Below are positions 34,990 to 43,980 of a stretch of 64,000 bases of DNA, piece after piece. Origin of the DNA: an uncultured Bacteroides sp. (GTDB taxonomy: Bacteria > Bacteroidota > Bacteroidia > Bacteroidales > Bacteroidaceae); the NCBI GenBank assembly GCA_949300425.1, contig CASGED010000126.1, positions 52,587 through 116,586 on the forward strand. The letters are read 5' to 3'. The position numbers and the translations under genes were made by a program. Every line of letters begins with the position of its first letter. Positions within the stretch are counted from its first letter, which is position 1. The notes beneath the pieces are model-generated. The model did not search any database. It was not told the DNA's origin and saw nothing but the letters and a program-made list of their open reading frames with translations.

Positions 34990-36552
34990 TTACTGCTTAT
35001 AAAGAAAAGTCAGATTAGGATATACCCCTTCATCGGTACACACCAACTGAATAGCGCACAGGAAATGACGAAAGAAAGAAGCATGAGTGAAGAAAAACTC
35101 AGGAATAGAACGGGCATACGCCCCCCGATAGCTCACGACCTCTTCCATATCGACCATCTGAAGGAAATTACAGGACGGGGCAAGGCTCTCGGCCAGTTTG
35201 ACATAAGCGGGTACGGCAACTAATGAATAGCCCCGTTCCAACATGTCTACGTAAGCCGTAAGTGAAGCTGCATCCAAAGCCAACAGCAACGCGCCCCGAT
35301 AAAAACAAGCATAAGCAAGCGAAACCCCCGAAGTCCGACCCAAAGCATGCATCAAAACGGAATTGGCAGGCAAAGTGTAGGTCTTTCCCGAATCTTTGCC
35401 CAACCAGTCCTTCAACTCCCACTCCGCATAATAAGCATCCTTCAACTCCATACGCAATACTCCATAAGGAGCCGTCCGCAAGGAATCTTCAGGCCGGAAC
35501 AGGCAGGACATAAGACTCTTGCCCGCATTCCGCTCCAGGTAATTCATCAACGCGACATTGTTACGCCGTACATGTAAAGCTCCGGTTATGCCTAACGTAT
35601 CTACCAACGCTTTTTCATCAAACAAGGGCGACATTCCGTCTATGGCCCAACGGGTATAGAAGAAAGTAGAAGCCGGCACATGGGACATCGAAAAACTCTC
35701 GATAGGCTCTTGGGCACGTATGGCGTCAAGGAAAGTACCGGCAGAATCTTTCTCATAGCTCACGCCCGAACAATAAACAGCATCCGGATCTAACTTCATG
35801 TCGAACTCCATCCAGCCTTCCAAGTCTGGTTTTCCCGACAGGACATCGGGAGCCAACCGAGTTTCAGCCCGTTCCATATTGAGATAAAGCGTAGCCCCTA
35901 TATCGGTACGCGCCGCCTGATAAATATCCCGGAAGGCGGGAAGCTGGAGAAGCGCTTTCCGTTCCCGATAGGCTTCGATGGCCTGCTCCACCAAATGCTT
36001 TTGAAAACTCACCACCAAGAAATCACGCGTCATCCAAACTGACAGGAAATGCCCTTCGGGCAAAGGATAGATAGTCAGCGTATGGCCTTTATAATCGAAA
36101 TTCTTAGGAGAATACCCGGATGAGACAAGCCCCTGTCCCAAAGTACGGAGCAGTTCCCTGTCACCTGGAGCCAGTTTACAATACATCACCTGATTCCAAA
36201 ACGTGTCCGGACGATGAAAACTGATAAGCACTTCGTTCATCTCGCGGCTCAATCCGTGAGGCACTTCCTGAAGGAAAGCCCCCCAATGTTCCCTGAGGTA
36301 GGCGAAAAGGGCAGACACACGCAGATTATGTTGATTGATGCTGCATGCCATTGTATCCACACTACGCACCACGTCAGACATGCGGTCGGTATCAAACACC
36401 GCCACCACGTCTTGCGGCACCAACTCGTAAAGATCCAACCGATTGCGCTCTTCCGCCCGTCCCATCGCTCCGAAAGAGTACAAGACAAATCCTGCGCATA
36501 GCAAAATTATGCACACGATGAATGTGATGCGTATGATGGTACGAGGCTTCAT
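34990..36552 (-). CDS. Membrane-anchored periplasmic protein of unknown function (DUF3352-like)
   Basis: A 520-residue protein with one N-terminal transmembrane helix (about 8-29, IIRITFIVCIILLCAGFVLYS) and a large periplasmic part. The text after the anchor (LVPQDVVAVFDTDRMSDVVRSVD) and later DIGATLYLNMERAE resemble Bacteroidetes proteins with DUF3352-type repeats, in which a protein repeatedly evaluates small alpha/beta units, but the match is weak. No catalytic motif is visible. It is the last gene of the tdh-DUF4348-murB-MBL run, 77 bp after the MBL gene, so its transcription may be linked or separate. Confidence 0.65.
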   Translation of the reverse strand: MKPRTIIRITFIVCIILLCAGFVLYSFGAMGRAEERNRLDLYELVPQDVVAVFDTDRMSDVVRSVDTMACSINQHNLRVSALFAYLREHWGAFLQEVPHGLSREMNEVLISFHRPDTFWNQVMYCKLAPGDRELLRTLGQGLVSSGYSPKNFDYKGHTLTIYPLPEGHFLSVWMTRDFLVVSFQKHLVEQAIEAYRERKALLQLPAFRDIYQAARTDIGATLYLNMERAETRLAPDVLSGKPDLEGWMEFDMKLDPDAVYCSGVSYEKDSAGTFLDAIRAQEPIESFSMSHVPASTFFYTRWAIDGMSPLFDEKALVDTLGITGALHVRRNNVALMNYLERNAGKSLMSCLFRPEDSLRTAPYGVLRMELKDAYYAEWELKDWLGKDSGKTYTLPANSVLMHALGRTSGVSLAYACFYRGALLLALDAASLTAYVDMLERGYSLVAVPAYVKLAESLAPSCNFLQMVDMEEVVSYRGAYARSIPEFFFTHASFFRHFLCAIQLVCTDEGVYPNLTFLYKQ

Positions 36553-36629
36553 GGTGTCAGTTTATCAATCCGACACAAAAATAAGAATCTTTTGCTAACA
36601 AAACAAAACTTTGCGGAAAAAAGTTAAAA

Positions 36630-37397
36630 TTAAAATTCTAACGCAAGTCCGTCGTAAGCAAAATGAAGATGAGAGGGAAGCGTATGTTCTATTTCGGCAT
36701 GAAGCCCTGCATGATGCCCCATATGAACAAAGTACGTCTCTCGCGCGCCAATACGCTTAGCGGCTTCCAAGGCTTCGGATATAGACTGATGAGTGGGATG
36801 AGGCTTAGGCCGCAGGGCATTTATAACCAACACATCTACCCCGCAAAGACATTCGTAAGACTCATCGGGCATGGTGAGCATGTCCGTCACATACCCTAAC
36901 CGCCCGCCAATGCGATACCCCAAAATAGGCAAGCGTCCGTGCATCACCTGTATGGGCATCACCTCCGTATCTCCCACACGGAAAGCCTCGCCAGCCTGAA
37001 CTTCACGCAGAAAGATACGCGGCACGCCCGGATAAGTGTGTTCCACGAAACAATAAGGCATGCGCGCACGCAGATGTTGGGCCGTATAGGTATCTGAATA
37101 AATGGGAATGTCCCCCCATCGACCATAGGGACGCAAATCGTCCAATCCGCCCACGTGGTCATAATGTTCATGCGTCACCAATACCCCGTCTATCGGCCCG
37201 AAAAAACCTGAGCGCAACATCTGATAACGGAAGTCGGGGCCGCAATCCATCAGCAAAGTCTCGCCCGAGTCCGTATGTATCAAGGCGGAAGTACGCAAAC
37301 GGTTGTCCCGCGGGTCTTTCGAAGTACACACAGGACAAGTACAACCTATTTCGGGGACACCCGTCGAAGTTCCGGTTCCTAAAAATAGTAACTTCAT
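36630..37397 (-). CDS. Metallo-beta-lactamase-fold hydrolase (PhnP-like)
   Basis: A 255-residue cytosolic MBL-fold hydrolase. It starts LLFLGTGTSTGVPEIGC, and the metal-binding motif THEHYDH (75-81: His76, His78, Asp80, His81) is intact, with further metal ligands in QVMHGRLPILGYRIG and HMGHHAG. A CTCPVC cluster (19-24) as in PhnP cyclic phosphodiesterases could hold a structural zinc. The opening and the length fit the PhnP-like/tRNase-Z-related group of phosphodiesterases; the substrate is unknown. It follows murB by 17 bp. Confidence 0.88.
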   Translation of the reverse strand: MKLLFLGTGTSTGVPEIGCTCPVCTSKDPRDNRLRTSALIHTDSGETLLMDCGPDFRYQMLRSGFFGPIDGVLVTHEHYDHVGGLDDLRPYGRWGDIPIYSDTYTAQHLRARMPYCFVEHTYPGVPRIFLREVQAGEAFRVGDTEVMPIQVMHGRLPILGYRIGGRLGYVTDMLTMPDESYECLCGVDVLVINALRPKPHPTHQSISEALEAAKRIGARETYFVHMGHHAGLHAEIEHTLPSHLHFAYDGLALEF

Positions 37398-37414
37398 AAA
37401 ACCAATCTATTCAT

Positions 37415-38410
37415 TTACAAAAAATTCACTTCCGGACGTATCTCTATTCCAAACTTACCGGCCACGTCCTGACGCACGGCATCAGCCAGGCGCACGACAT
37501 CGGCTCCAGTGGCTCCTCCGAGATTGACCAACACCAACGCCTGCTTGTCATGCACCGCCACGGGTCCCATGCGCCGTCCTTTCCAACCCGCCTGTTCAAT
37601 AAGCCACCCGGCAGGCACCTTCACACGAACATCATCCACGTCATAGTGGGGTATTTGAGGATAAGAGGCTTGCAACTCTTCGTAAAGTGTACGGGGGATG
37701 ACGGGATTGACAAAGAAACTTCCGGCATTGCCCTGCACAGCAGGGTCGGGCAACTTTCGCTGACGAATGTCGATAACGGCCCGACGCACACGCACCAACG
37801 TCACTTCTTCTCCTCCCAACTCCTGACGCAAGTTGCCATAGTCCAACTTAAAGTGAGGATGCTTGTCAAGGCGGAAAGTCACATAGAGCACAAACACATT
37901 CTTCATATCCGCCCGCTTGAAAATACTTGTCCGGTAACCATAGCCACACTCAGACACATCGTACACACGCCTCCGTCCATCTACGTCCATAGTCTCTACG
38001 GAAACTATCACATCTTTAGCCTCTGCGCCATAAGCCCCAATGTTCTGCACGGCAGACGCACCCACTTCACCGGGTATCAATGATAAGTTTTCGACGCCAT
38101 ACCACCCGCGGATCACGCATGTCTGTACAAACTCATCCCACACTTCTCCGCTTCCTACACGCACTTCTACGTGGTCAGCATCCTCACGCGTCACCTCCAC
38201 TCCCCGGATAGCCGAATGCAGGAAAGTCCAATCGTAACAGGGACGGGTGAACAGGACATTGCTTCCCGCGCCGATACAGAAGTAAGGCCGCTCCTTAAAC
38301 AGACCGCCAGCAGCCATGCGCTTCAACTCGTCCTCTGAATGATACTCCACGAACCGGGCAGCCTGAGCCTCAATGCCAAAAGTATTGTGAGATAATAATG
38401 AATACATCAT
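37415..38410 (-). CDS. murB: UDP-N-acetylmuramate dehydrogenase
   Basis: A 331-residue FAD enzyme that reduces UDP-GlcNAc-enolpyruvate to UDP-MurNAc. Marks: [15 protein letters not shown] at the start, [12 protein letters not shown] for FAD binding, [31 protein letters not shown], and GYRTSIFK in the middle. The catalytic serine lies in [18 protein letters not shown], and the C-terminal Glu lies in [11 protein letters not shown]. The presence of YGYRTSIFK shows the type I form. It is 5 bp after the DUF4348 gene. Confidence 0.96.
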   Translation of the reverse strand: MMYSLLSHNTFGIEAQAARFVEYHSEDELKRMAAGGLFKERPYFCIGAGSNVLFTRPCYDWTFLHSAIRGVEVTREDADHVEVRVGSGEVWDEFVQTCVIRGWYGVENLSLIPGEVGASAVQNIGAYGAEAKDVIVSVETMDVDGRRRVYDVSECGYGYRTSIFKRADMKNVFVLYVTFRLDKHPHFKLDYGNLRQELGGEEVTLVRVRRAVIDIRQRKLPDPAVQGNAGSFFVNPVIPRTLYEELQASYPQIPHYDVDDVRVKVPAGWLIEQAGWKGRRMGPVAVHDKQALVLVNLGGATGADVVRLADAVRQDVAGKFGIEIRPEVNFL

Positions 38411-38415
38411 AAGAT

Positions 38416-39285
38416 TTACATGCTCGAGTCCTCATATTTATACAACTCCCATTCTCCCTTGCGCTTCCTGAAGTAAAGGATATTAGAATATCCGTTGCTC
38501 ACCCCGTTTATTTTCAATATTTTAGTGGTGGAAAGATCTTCATTGCGCTGGCCGTAGTTAATGTTCGATAACTTGTCCGTTGGCAAGGACGGACGAAAAG
38601 CGAACCAACGGTCTCTGTCCAACGTGGTCTCGAGGATGGAGAATTCATCATCGGGGTCGATGGTAATGAATCGCAAAGGCTCGTGCACGTGCTCGCCTTC
38701 ATAGACACTATCCGTGGCAAAGCGTTCGTAGAAAGTCACAAAGTTTTCATCCCCCTCGGACTCTTCCATGTCGCGCAGGTTCATCGCCTCCAGCATCCAC
38801 ACGCCTCCCTCCATTCGCTGAAAGTAATAACGCTTCACTTGATGCCGACGCAAGAATATCCACTCCACCTGCACCGACGAAAGACTGGTGTCGCCTACCA
38901 GGTCCATATCTTCTTCCCGGTCGAAGAGCAACGTGTAACAAGTCTGCCCCGCAAAGAGGGAATCATGACGCCATTGCGCCCGTTCTATCTTCAACGGTGT
39001 GTCGCCTTTATAATAAGGTAAAGGGAAAACGGTACGCTGGCGCTGGAAGAGAGTGTCCGTGGCGTAGTTGAAGATGAAATCATCGAAAAGTTCGTCCGCC
39101 TCTACCCACCGAGGCATCTTGTCCTCGGCAGGCAGGGTGTCCGCGGAGACCGTATCCTTAGACGCATCCCATGCAGCGGTATCCACTAAGGAAGTGATTG
39201 CGTCGAATGGATCCATCTTCAACTTACGATTTCCACACGAACAAACGAGCAAGAGCACGAAACAACCCGTCAGAATCTTTCTCAT
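38416..39285 (-). CDS. DUF4348 lipoprotein
   Basis: A 289-residue lipoprotein with signal and lipobox [17 protein letters not shown] (Cys17). The mature part contains [29 protein letters not shown] and ends in [27 protein letters not shown], which I recognise as the DUF4348 family of Bacteroidetes. The domain looks NTF2/scaffold-like rather than enzymatic, and no active-site motif is visible. It sits between tdh and murB with small gaps (33 and 5 bp), so it is co-transcribed with them. Confidence 0.8.
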   Translation of the reverse strand: MRKILTGCFVLLLVCSCGNRKLKMDPFDAITSLVDTAAWDASKDTVSADTLPAEDKMPRWVEADELFDDFIFNYATDTLFQRQRTVFPLPYYKGDTPLKIERAQWRHDSLFAGQTCYTLLFDREEDMDLVGDTSLSSVQVEWIFLRRHQVKRYYFQRMEGGVWMLEAMNLRDMEESEGDENFVTFYERFATDSVYEGEHVHEPLRFITIDPDDEFSILETTLDRDRWFAFRPSLPTDKLSNINYGQRNEDLSTTKILKINGVSNGYSNILYFRKRKGEWELYKYEDSSM

Positions 39286-39318
39286 CGGAAAAACAGAATA
39301 CTTCTTCTCTCGGATAAA

Positions 39319-40275
39319 TCACTTACCCAATCTTGCCCGCAGTTTCTCCAGCATGTCCACGGTCATCGATGCCAAGTCGTATTGCGGTTTCCAATCCCAT
39401 TCGCGACGTGCGCACGAATCGTCCATGCAGTCAGGCCAACTGTCGGCAATGGCTTGTTTTAAGGGATCAACTTCATACACCATCTCGAACGTAGGCACAT
39501 GTTTCTTTATCTCGGCATAGATGGTCTCCGGCGCAAAACTCATCGACGCAATGTTGAACGCATTGCGATGTACCAGTCTTGAAGAATCAGCCTCCATCAG
39601 CGTGATAGCGGCGTGCAAGGCGTCCGGCATGTACATCATGTCCATCAGCGTACCCTCCTTAATGGGACAAACAAATTTTTCTCCCTTCACGGCGGAATAG
39701 TAGATGTCCACCGCATAGTCCGTAGTACCTCCGCCCGGAGGGGTCACGTTGGAGATGATGCCCGGGAAGCGCACGGCGCGCGTGTCCACCCCGTACTTCA
39801 GGAAGTAATAGTCGCTCAGCAACTCGGTAGTCACCTTTGTGATACCATACATGGTACGCGGGCGCTGAATAGTGTCCTGCGGCGTCATGACGTGAGGAGT
39901 TTCCAATCCGAAGCTACCGATGGAGCTGGGCGTAAACACGGCGCATCCGTACTCGCGCGCCACTTCCAACACATTCCACAAACCGTCGATACCAATCTTC
40001 CACGCCATCGAAGGACGACTTTCGGCCACCACGGAAAGCAGGGCCGCCAAGTTATAGATTGTGTCAATGTGGAATTCCTTCACGGCCATCTCCAACGATT
40101 GGCGATCCGTCACGTTAGTCCGTGCCGAAGGCCCGGATTCCAGCAAATCCCCTTTAGGCTCTGCGCCTACGATGTACCCGGCCACTACATGGTCGCCACC
40201 ATATCTTTTTCTCAGTTCCATTGTCAGCTCGGAACCAATCTGGCCCGTAGAGCCTATTACCAAAATGTTTTTCAT
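39319..40275 (-). CDS. tdh: L-threonine 3-dehydrogenase, SDR type
   Basis: A 318-residue NAD-dependent short-chain dehydrogenase/epimerase-fold enzyme oxidising L-threonine to 2-amino-3-ketobutyrate. The dinucleotide-binding motif is GSTGQIGSE (8-16), and the catalytic pair is Tyr143 and Lys147 in TMYGITKVTTEL, with Ser in TPSSIGSFG. The segment RFPGIISNVTPPGGGTTDYAVDIYY is typical of the SDR-type threonine dehydrogenases. The divergent neighbour kbl catalyses the next step, which strongly supports this choice over a UDP-sugar epimerase. Confidence 0.9.
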   Translation of the reverse strand: MKNILVIGSTGQIGSELTMELRKRYGGDHVVAGYIVGAEPKGDLLESGPSARTNVTDRQSLEMAVKEFHIDTIYNLAALLSVVAESRPSMAWKIGIDGLWNVLEVAREYGCAVFTPSSIGSFGLETPHVMTPQDTIQRPRTMYGITKVTTELLSDYYFLKYGVDTRAVRFPGIISNVTPPGGGTTDYAVDIYYSAVKGEKFVCPIKEGTLMDMMYMPDALHAAITLMEADSSRLVHRNAFNIASMSFAPETIYAEIKKHVPTFEMVYEVDPLKQAIADSWPDCMDDSCARREWDWKPQYDLASMTVDMLEKLRARLGK

Positions 40276-40331
40276 ACCCTAAAAATAATTCGTTTACGTT
40301 TCTATAATTTCCAAAAATCTAATTCGGGGCA

Positions 40332-40339
40332 CAAATATA
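40332..40339 (-). promoter_or_regulatory. Probable -7 box of the tdh operon
   Basis: Minus-strand TATATTTG, 57 bp before the tdh ATG. No -33 TTTG at the usual spacing. Confidence 0.4.
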
Positions 40340-40430
40340 CAAAATAGATTTGGGATATTTCCTTGTTTCCGCCGCATAATTTGACAAGCGAAAACTGAAA
40401 GACATTCCAAACACTTCGTCCGGTTATTTG

Positions 40431-40461
40431 TTGCACATCTCAAAAGGATTTTGTACTTTTG
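40431..40461 (+). promoter_or_regulatory. Promoter of kbl
   Basis: TTG (40431-40433), 20 nt, then TACTTTTG (40454-40461), giving a leader of about 60 nt. Confidence 0.6.
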
Positions 40462-40527
40462 TCCTGATTATAAAATTAACTATCTTATTTATAAACCATT
40501 AAACTCTAAAGGAAAGGGAAATACACT

Positions 40528-41715
40528 ATGTATGGGAAAATGAAAGACTATTTGGCACAAACTCTTACTGAGATCAAGGATGCCGGACTTTATAAAGAGG
40601 AAAGACTGATAGAGAGTCCGCAACGGGCCGTAATAGACGTGGCAGGGAAACCGGTATTGAACTTCTGCGCCAACAATTACTTGGGTCTGTCGGACAATCC
40701 GCGCCTCATCAAAGCCGCCCAAGAAATGATGGAACGCCGGGGCTACGGCATGTCGTCCGTGCGCTTCATCTGCGGTACGCAGGACATCCATAAGCAACTG
40801 GAAGCCGCCATATCGGACTATTTCAAAACGGAGGACACCATTCTCTACGCCGCCTGCTTCGATGCCAACGGAGGCGTGTTCGAGCCGCTCTTCACGGACG
40901 AAGACGCCATCATCAGCGACTCGCTGAACCATGCCAGCATCATTGACGGTGTGCGCCTGTGCAAAGCCAAAAGATACCGCTATGCCAACGCAGACATGGC
41001 CGACCTGGAACGTTGCCTGCAAGAAGCTCAGGCGCAACGCTTCCGCATCATCGTGACGGACGGCGTGTTCTCGATGGACGGCAATGTGGCTCCGGTGGAC
41101 AAGATATGCGACCTGGCAGAGAAATATGACGCATTGGTAATGGTAGACGAATCACACTCGGCCGGCGTAGTGGGCGCTACGGGACACGGCGTAAGCGAAC
41201 TCTACAACACCTACGGACGTGTGGACATCTACACAGGCACCTTAGGCAAGGCGTTCGGTGGAGCGATGGGCGGATTCACCACGGGACGCAAAGAAATCAT
41301 CGACCTGTTACGCCAGCGCAGCCGTCCGTACCTGTTCTCCAACTCCGTAGCGCCGGCCGTTATCGGCGCCAGCCTGGAAGTATTCAAGATGCTGAAGGAG
41401 AGCAACTCTCTGCATGACAAATTAGTAGAGAACGTGGAATACTTCCGCACACGCATGACGGAAGCCGGCTTCGACATCAAGCCTACCCAAAGCGCCATCT
41501 GCGCCGTGATGCTCTACGACGCCAAGTTGTCGCAGGTCTACGCCGCACGCCTGCAAGAGGAAGGCATCTATGTCACCGGTTTCTATTATCCGGTAGTACC
41601 CAAAGGGCAAGCACGCATCCGCGTACAAATCTCCGCCGGGCACCAACGCGAACATCTCGACCAATGCATTGAGGCGTTCATCAAGGTCGGCAAAGAACTT
41701 GGGGTACTGAAATGA
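40528..41715 (+). CDS. kbl: Glycine C-acetyltransferase (2-amino-3-ketobutyrate CoA ligase)
   Basis: A 395-residue PLP enzyme of the alpha-oxoamine synthase family that splits 2-amino-3-ketobutyrate with CoA into glycine and acetyl-CoA. Conserved segments: FCANNYLGLSDNPRLIKAA, GMSSVRFICGTQDIHKQLE, DSLNHASIIDG, MVDESHSAGVVG, and YTGTLGKAFGGAMGG with the PLP-binding Lys241. The start at 40528 (MYGKMKDYLAQTLTEIKDAG) is the family standard. Divergent from tdh: together they make the threonine-to-glycine pathway. Confidence 0.95.
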   Translation: MYGKMKDYLAQTLTEIKDAGLYKEERLIESPQRAVIDVAGKPVLNFCANNYLGLSDNPRLIKAAQEMMERRGYGMSSVRFICGTQDIHKQLEAAISDYFKTEDTILYAACFDANGGVFEPLFTDEDAIISDSLNHASIIDGVRLCKAKRYRYANADMADLERCLQEAQAQRFRIIVTDGVFSMDGNVAPVDKICDLAEKYDALVMVDESHSAGVVGATGHGVSELYNTYGRVDIYTGTLGKAFGGAMGGFTTGRKEIIDLLRQRSRPYLFSNSVAPAVIGASLEVFKMLKESNSLHDKLVENVEYFRTRMTEAGFDIKPTQSAICAVMLYDAKLSQVYAARLQEEGIYVTGFYYPVVPKGQARIRVQISAGHQREHLDQCIEAFIKVGKELGVLK

Positions 41716-41760
41716 TATCTTAATAGAGAGCAAGGGATTAAGGAACTCCCCCAATCTGGT

Positions 41761-41798
41761 GAGGGTGTGTCGTGATTTATTCAGGCACACCCTCCTTT
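41761..41798 (+). terminator. Terminator of kbl
   Basis: GAGGGTGTG (41761-41769) pairs perfectly with CACACCCTC (41786-41794), followed by CTTTCTT. Confidence 0.7.
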
Positions 41799-41826
41799 CT
41801 TCATTGAAATGAAGCACGCTCCGAAT

Positions 41827-41877
41827 TTCTTATAAGATTTTTGGAACTGAATCCAAAATTCTTATAAGTTTTTTGGA
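41827..41877 (+). repeat. Direct repeat upstream of the broken ATPase gene
   Basis: TTCTTATAAGATTTTTGGA and TTCTTATAAGTTTTTTGGA occur about 32 bp apart, with one mismatch. They directly precede the -7 box TATATTTG (41894-41901) and may be operator sites of the former ATPase gene or a duplication scar. Confidence 0.6.
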
Positions 41878-41944
41878 TTTGAATAAAAACACCTATATTT
41901 GCACTTAAAGTTTTATGCCCGACAACCTTTAAAACAGATTCAAA

Positions 41945-42786
41945 ATGATACAACGCACATTGGAGGAACATATTCTCCCTTTGTTGGGAGGTTCCAAAGC
42001 CGTGATTCTTATGGGTGCCAGACAAGTCGGTAAATCGACCTTGCTTCATCAAATGCTTGGTGATAAAACCGATGTGCTGTGGATGATTTGTTGGATGAGT
42101 TGCGCATGATTCCTCACCGCATGGTTTACGGCTATTATCCGGAAGTCGTGTGCCACCCCGGAGAAGAGAAAACGATATTGAAGGAACTGTCAGATAGTTA
42201 CCTCTATAAAGATATACTTTCGTTGGACAGCATCAACAAGCCCGACAAGCTGTCCCGGCTGTTGAAAGCACTTGCACTCCAAATTGGTAGCCAGGTGTCG
42301 TACAACGAGATAGGCAATTTGATAAGCCTCGATTCCAAAACCGTAGAGCGGTATATCGACATACTTGAGAAATCCTATATCGTGTTCCGCCTTGGCAGCT
42401 TCTCGCGCAATCTGAGGAAGGAGTTAAAAGCCAGCCGCAAAATATACTTTTGGGATTTGGGCATTCGTAACGCCGTCATAGGCAATATGGCTCAAATAGA
42501 AAACCGGACGGATGCAGGTGAATTGTGGGAAAACTTCGCCATAGCCGAACGCCTCAAGCAAAACGCCTATCACGGCAGCTTTGCCCAATCTTGGTTTTGG
42601 CGCACACAGCAGCAGAAAGAGATAGACTATCTTGAAGAAGAAGACGGAGTCCTCAGCGCATTCGAATTCAAGTGGAACGAGCACAAGGCCAAAGTGAAAT
42701 GCCCCGAAGCGTTTTCAGTTGCGTACCCCGGTAGTCAGTTCACGGTTATTACCCGGCAAAATATAGAAGAGTTCTTGCTACACTAA
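41945..42786 (+). pseudogene. AAA_14/DUF4143-family ATPase, broken by an internal deletion
   Basis: The frame from 41945 reads MIQRTLEEHILPLLGGSKAV and has a perfect Walker A (MGARQVGKST), then after DKTDVLW it runs into a stop at 42107-42109. The rest of the protein continues in another frame (from about 42075: DDLLDELRMIPHRMVYGYYPEVV to NIEEFLLH), including the winged-helix part (VSYNEIGNLISLDSKTVERYI) and the C-terminal nuclease-like DUF4143 part (FWRTQQQKEIDYLEEEDGVLSAFEFKW). In intact relatives about 100 residues with Walker B and the sensor Arg separate Walker A from the HRMVYGYYPE motif, so a deletion plus frameshift has removed the ATPase core. A promoter (-7 TATATTTG at 41894) is still visible. 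These ATPases are common multi-copy accessory genes in Bacteroides. Confidence 0.85.
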
Positions 42787-42803
42787 ACTCCCCACATAAG
42801 AAA

Positions 42804-42842
42804 AGGAGGAACCTCTTTAAAAGCTCCTCCTCTCCTATCTTT
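42804..42842. terminator. Bidirectional terminator-like hairpin
   Basis: GGAGGA (42805-42810) pairs with TCCTCC (42835-42840), with further pairing of CTTT/AAAG inside. It lies in the 78-bp gap between the convergent broken ATPase and PUL2 lipoprotein genes. Confidence 0.6.
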
Positions 42843-42864
42843 ATGACTGTTAATCCACGTCGGA

Positions 42865-43941
42865 TTATTCCGTCACAACCACCGTGTATTCGTAAGTCTT
42901 ATTACTTTCCGTTACATTGTTGGAGTTGGCGGCATAGAACGTGGCGGTATAAGTACCCGGCTCAGTGTAAGTGTACGTATAGTCGCTCATACCTTCGGTG
43001 ATGTTCTTCACTGCCTCACCGCTATCCGGCGTACAAGCGTTTACCACCATCAAGTTAGAAACAAGCCAAGCATGTACCAACGGACCGGTAGAAGAACTGT
43101 GGATGAAGAAGTTCGTCCAATCTGCCACGTTCCAAACGCCAGAGGTGTTATTTGTCGCTGTACCGTAAGGTTTGTTACCTGCATAATTCTGACGGCTACC
43201 ACTACCACCCGTACTTAAAAAGTCGGGATGCGCATACAGCATGTTCAGTGCTGTGAAACCAAACGAAGAAGCGGTCAAAGAGGTCTGCTGGCCATTGGTC
43301 ATCGTATTCTGAATCTGCATGTCCTGGAATGCAAAACGGCATTGCGTCTGTCCTTCCTTTCCACCTTCATAATAGATGGCAATCGCGATACGCTGTCCCA
43401 AATAGGGTTTCATGTCTATTACGAAATCCTTCTCACCAGAGCAGTTCCGATCCGGAAGATAAGTCGCAGCATCCGGATTAGACGTATTGGCGAAAACAAT
43501 TTCTTCCAACGGTTGCCATGCCGTACTCTCTACCAACACAGAATCCTGCAAGAACAAGTCTCTAGAAGTAGTACCCGCACCATACAGACCGGTAAACTCA
43601 TTAGATACATAAACGGTAGCCCTACCACATCCATATTGAGGAAACAAATGGAATTGCAATTGAGAACTTTCAATCTCACTCTCGTCCACCGTAATACGGT
43701 CTTTATACCGATATTCATGACCTGCCTCTCCGCTGAAGAAAGTCAAGAAGTCGGCTTCGCCACTCAGTTTGAAATTCACAGGCGTACCGGCTTTCACGGT
43801 GATGGTTTGTCCATCGAAACTTACGCCTTCCTCCGTAGCAACGTTCACACCCAAGTCCACGTCATTCTTGAACTCGCTCACGCAAGAGGTGAAGAGCAGT
43901 CCCATGACGCCTGTTGCTATCAATAGTTTATTTAGTTTCAT
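42865..43941 (-). CDS. DUF5017 surface lipoprotein (probable glycan-binding protein of PUL2)
   Basis: A 358-residue lipoprotein. Start at 43941 gives MKLNKLLIATGVMGLLFTSC with a lipobox ending at Cys20; the upstream in-frame ATG at 43971 would put charged residues ahead of the signal. The N-terminal part has TVKAGTPVNFKLSGEADFLTFFSGEAGHEYRYK, an Ig-like segment seen in DUF5017 proteins, then a jelly-roll region (about 130-290), and a final PKD-like repeat (YTYTYTEPGTYTATFYAAN). Proteins in this position, after SusC and SusD, usually capture glycan at the cell surface. It is 39 bp after SusD. Confidence 0.82.
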   Translation of the reverse strand: MKLNKLLIATGVMGLLFTSCVSEFKNDVDLGVNVATEEGVSFDGQTITVKAGTPVNFKLSGEADFLTFFSGEAGHEYRYKDRITVDESEIESSQLQFHLFPQYGCGRATVYVSNEFTGLYGAGTTSRDLFLQDSVLVESTAWQPLEEIVFANTSNPDAATYLPDRNCSGEKDFVIDMKPYLGQRIAIAIYYEGGKEGQTQCRFAFQDMQIQNTMTNGQQTSLTASSFGFTALNMLYAHPDFLSTGGSGSRQNYAGNKPYGTATNNTSGVWNVADWTNFFIHSSSTGPLVHAWLVSNLMVVNACTPDSGEAVKNITEGMSDYTYTYTEPGTYTATFYAANSNNVTESNKTYEYTVVVTE

Positions 43942-43980
43942 AGATAATTTTTTTTTAAGTCTGTCAATCAAATCATAAGT

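Noticed and set aside
39319-40275. UDP-glucose 4-epimerase
   Set aside because: The fold is shared, but the segment RFPGIISNVTPPGGGTTDYA and the divergent kbl gene point to threonine dehydrogenase.
41945-42109. A genuine 54-residue small protein at the start of the broken ATPase
   Set aside because: The residues are exactly the P-loop start of the AAA_14 family and the remainder of the same protein follows in another frame, so it is a gene remnant.
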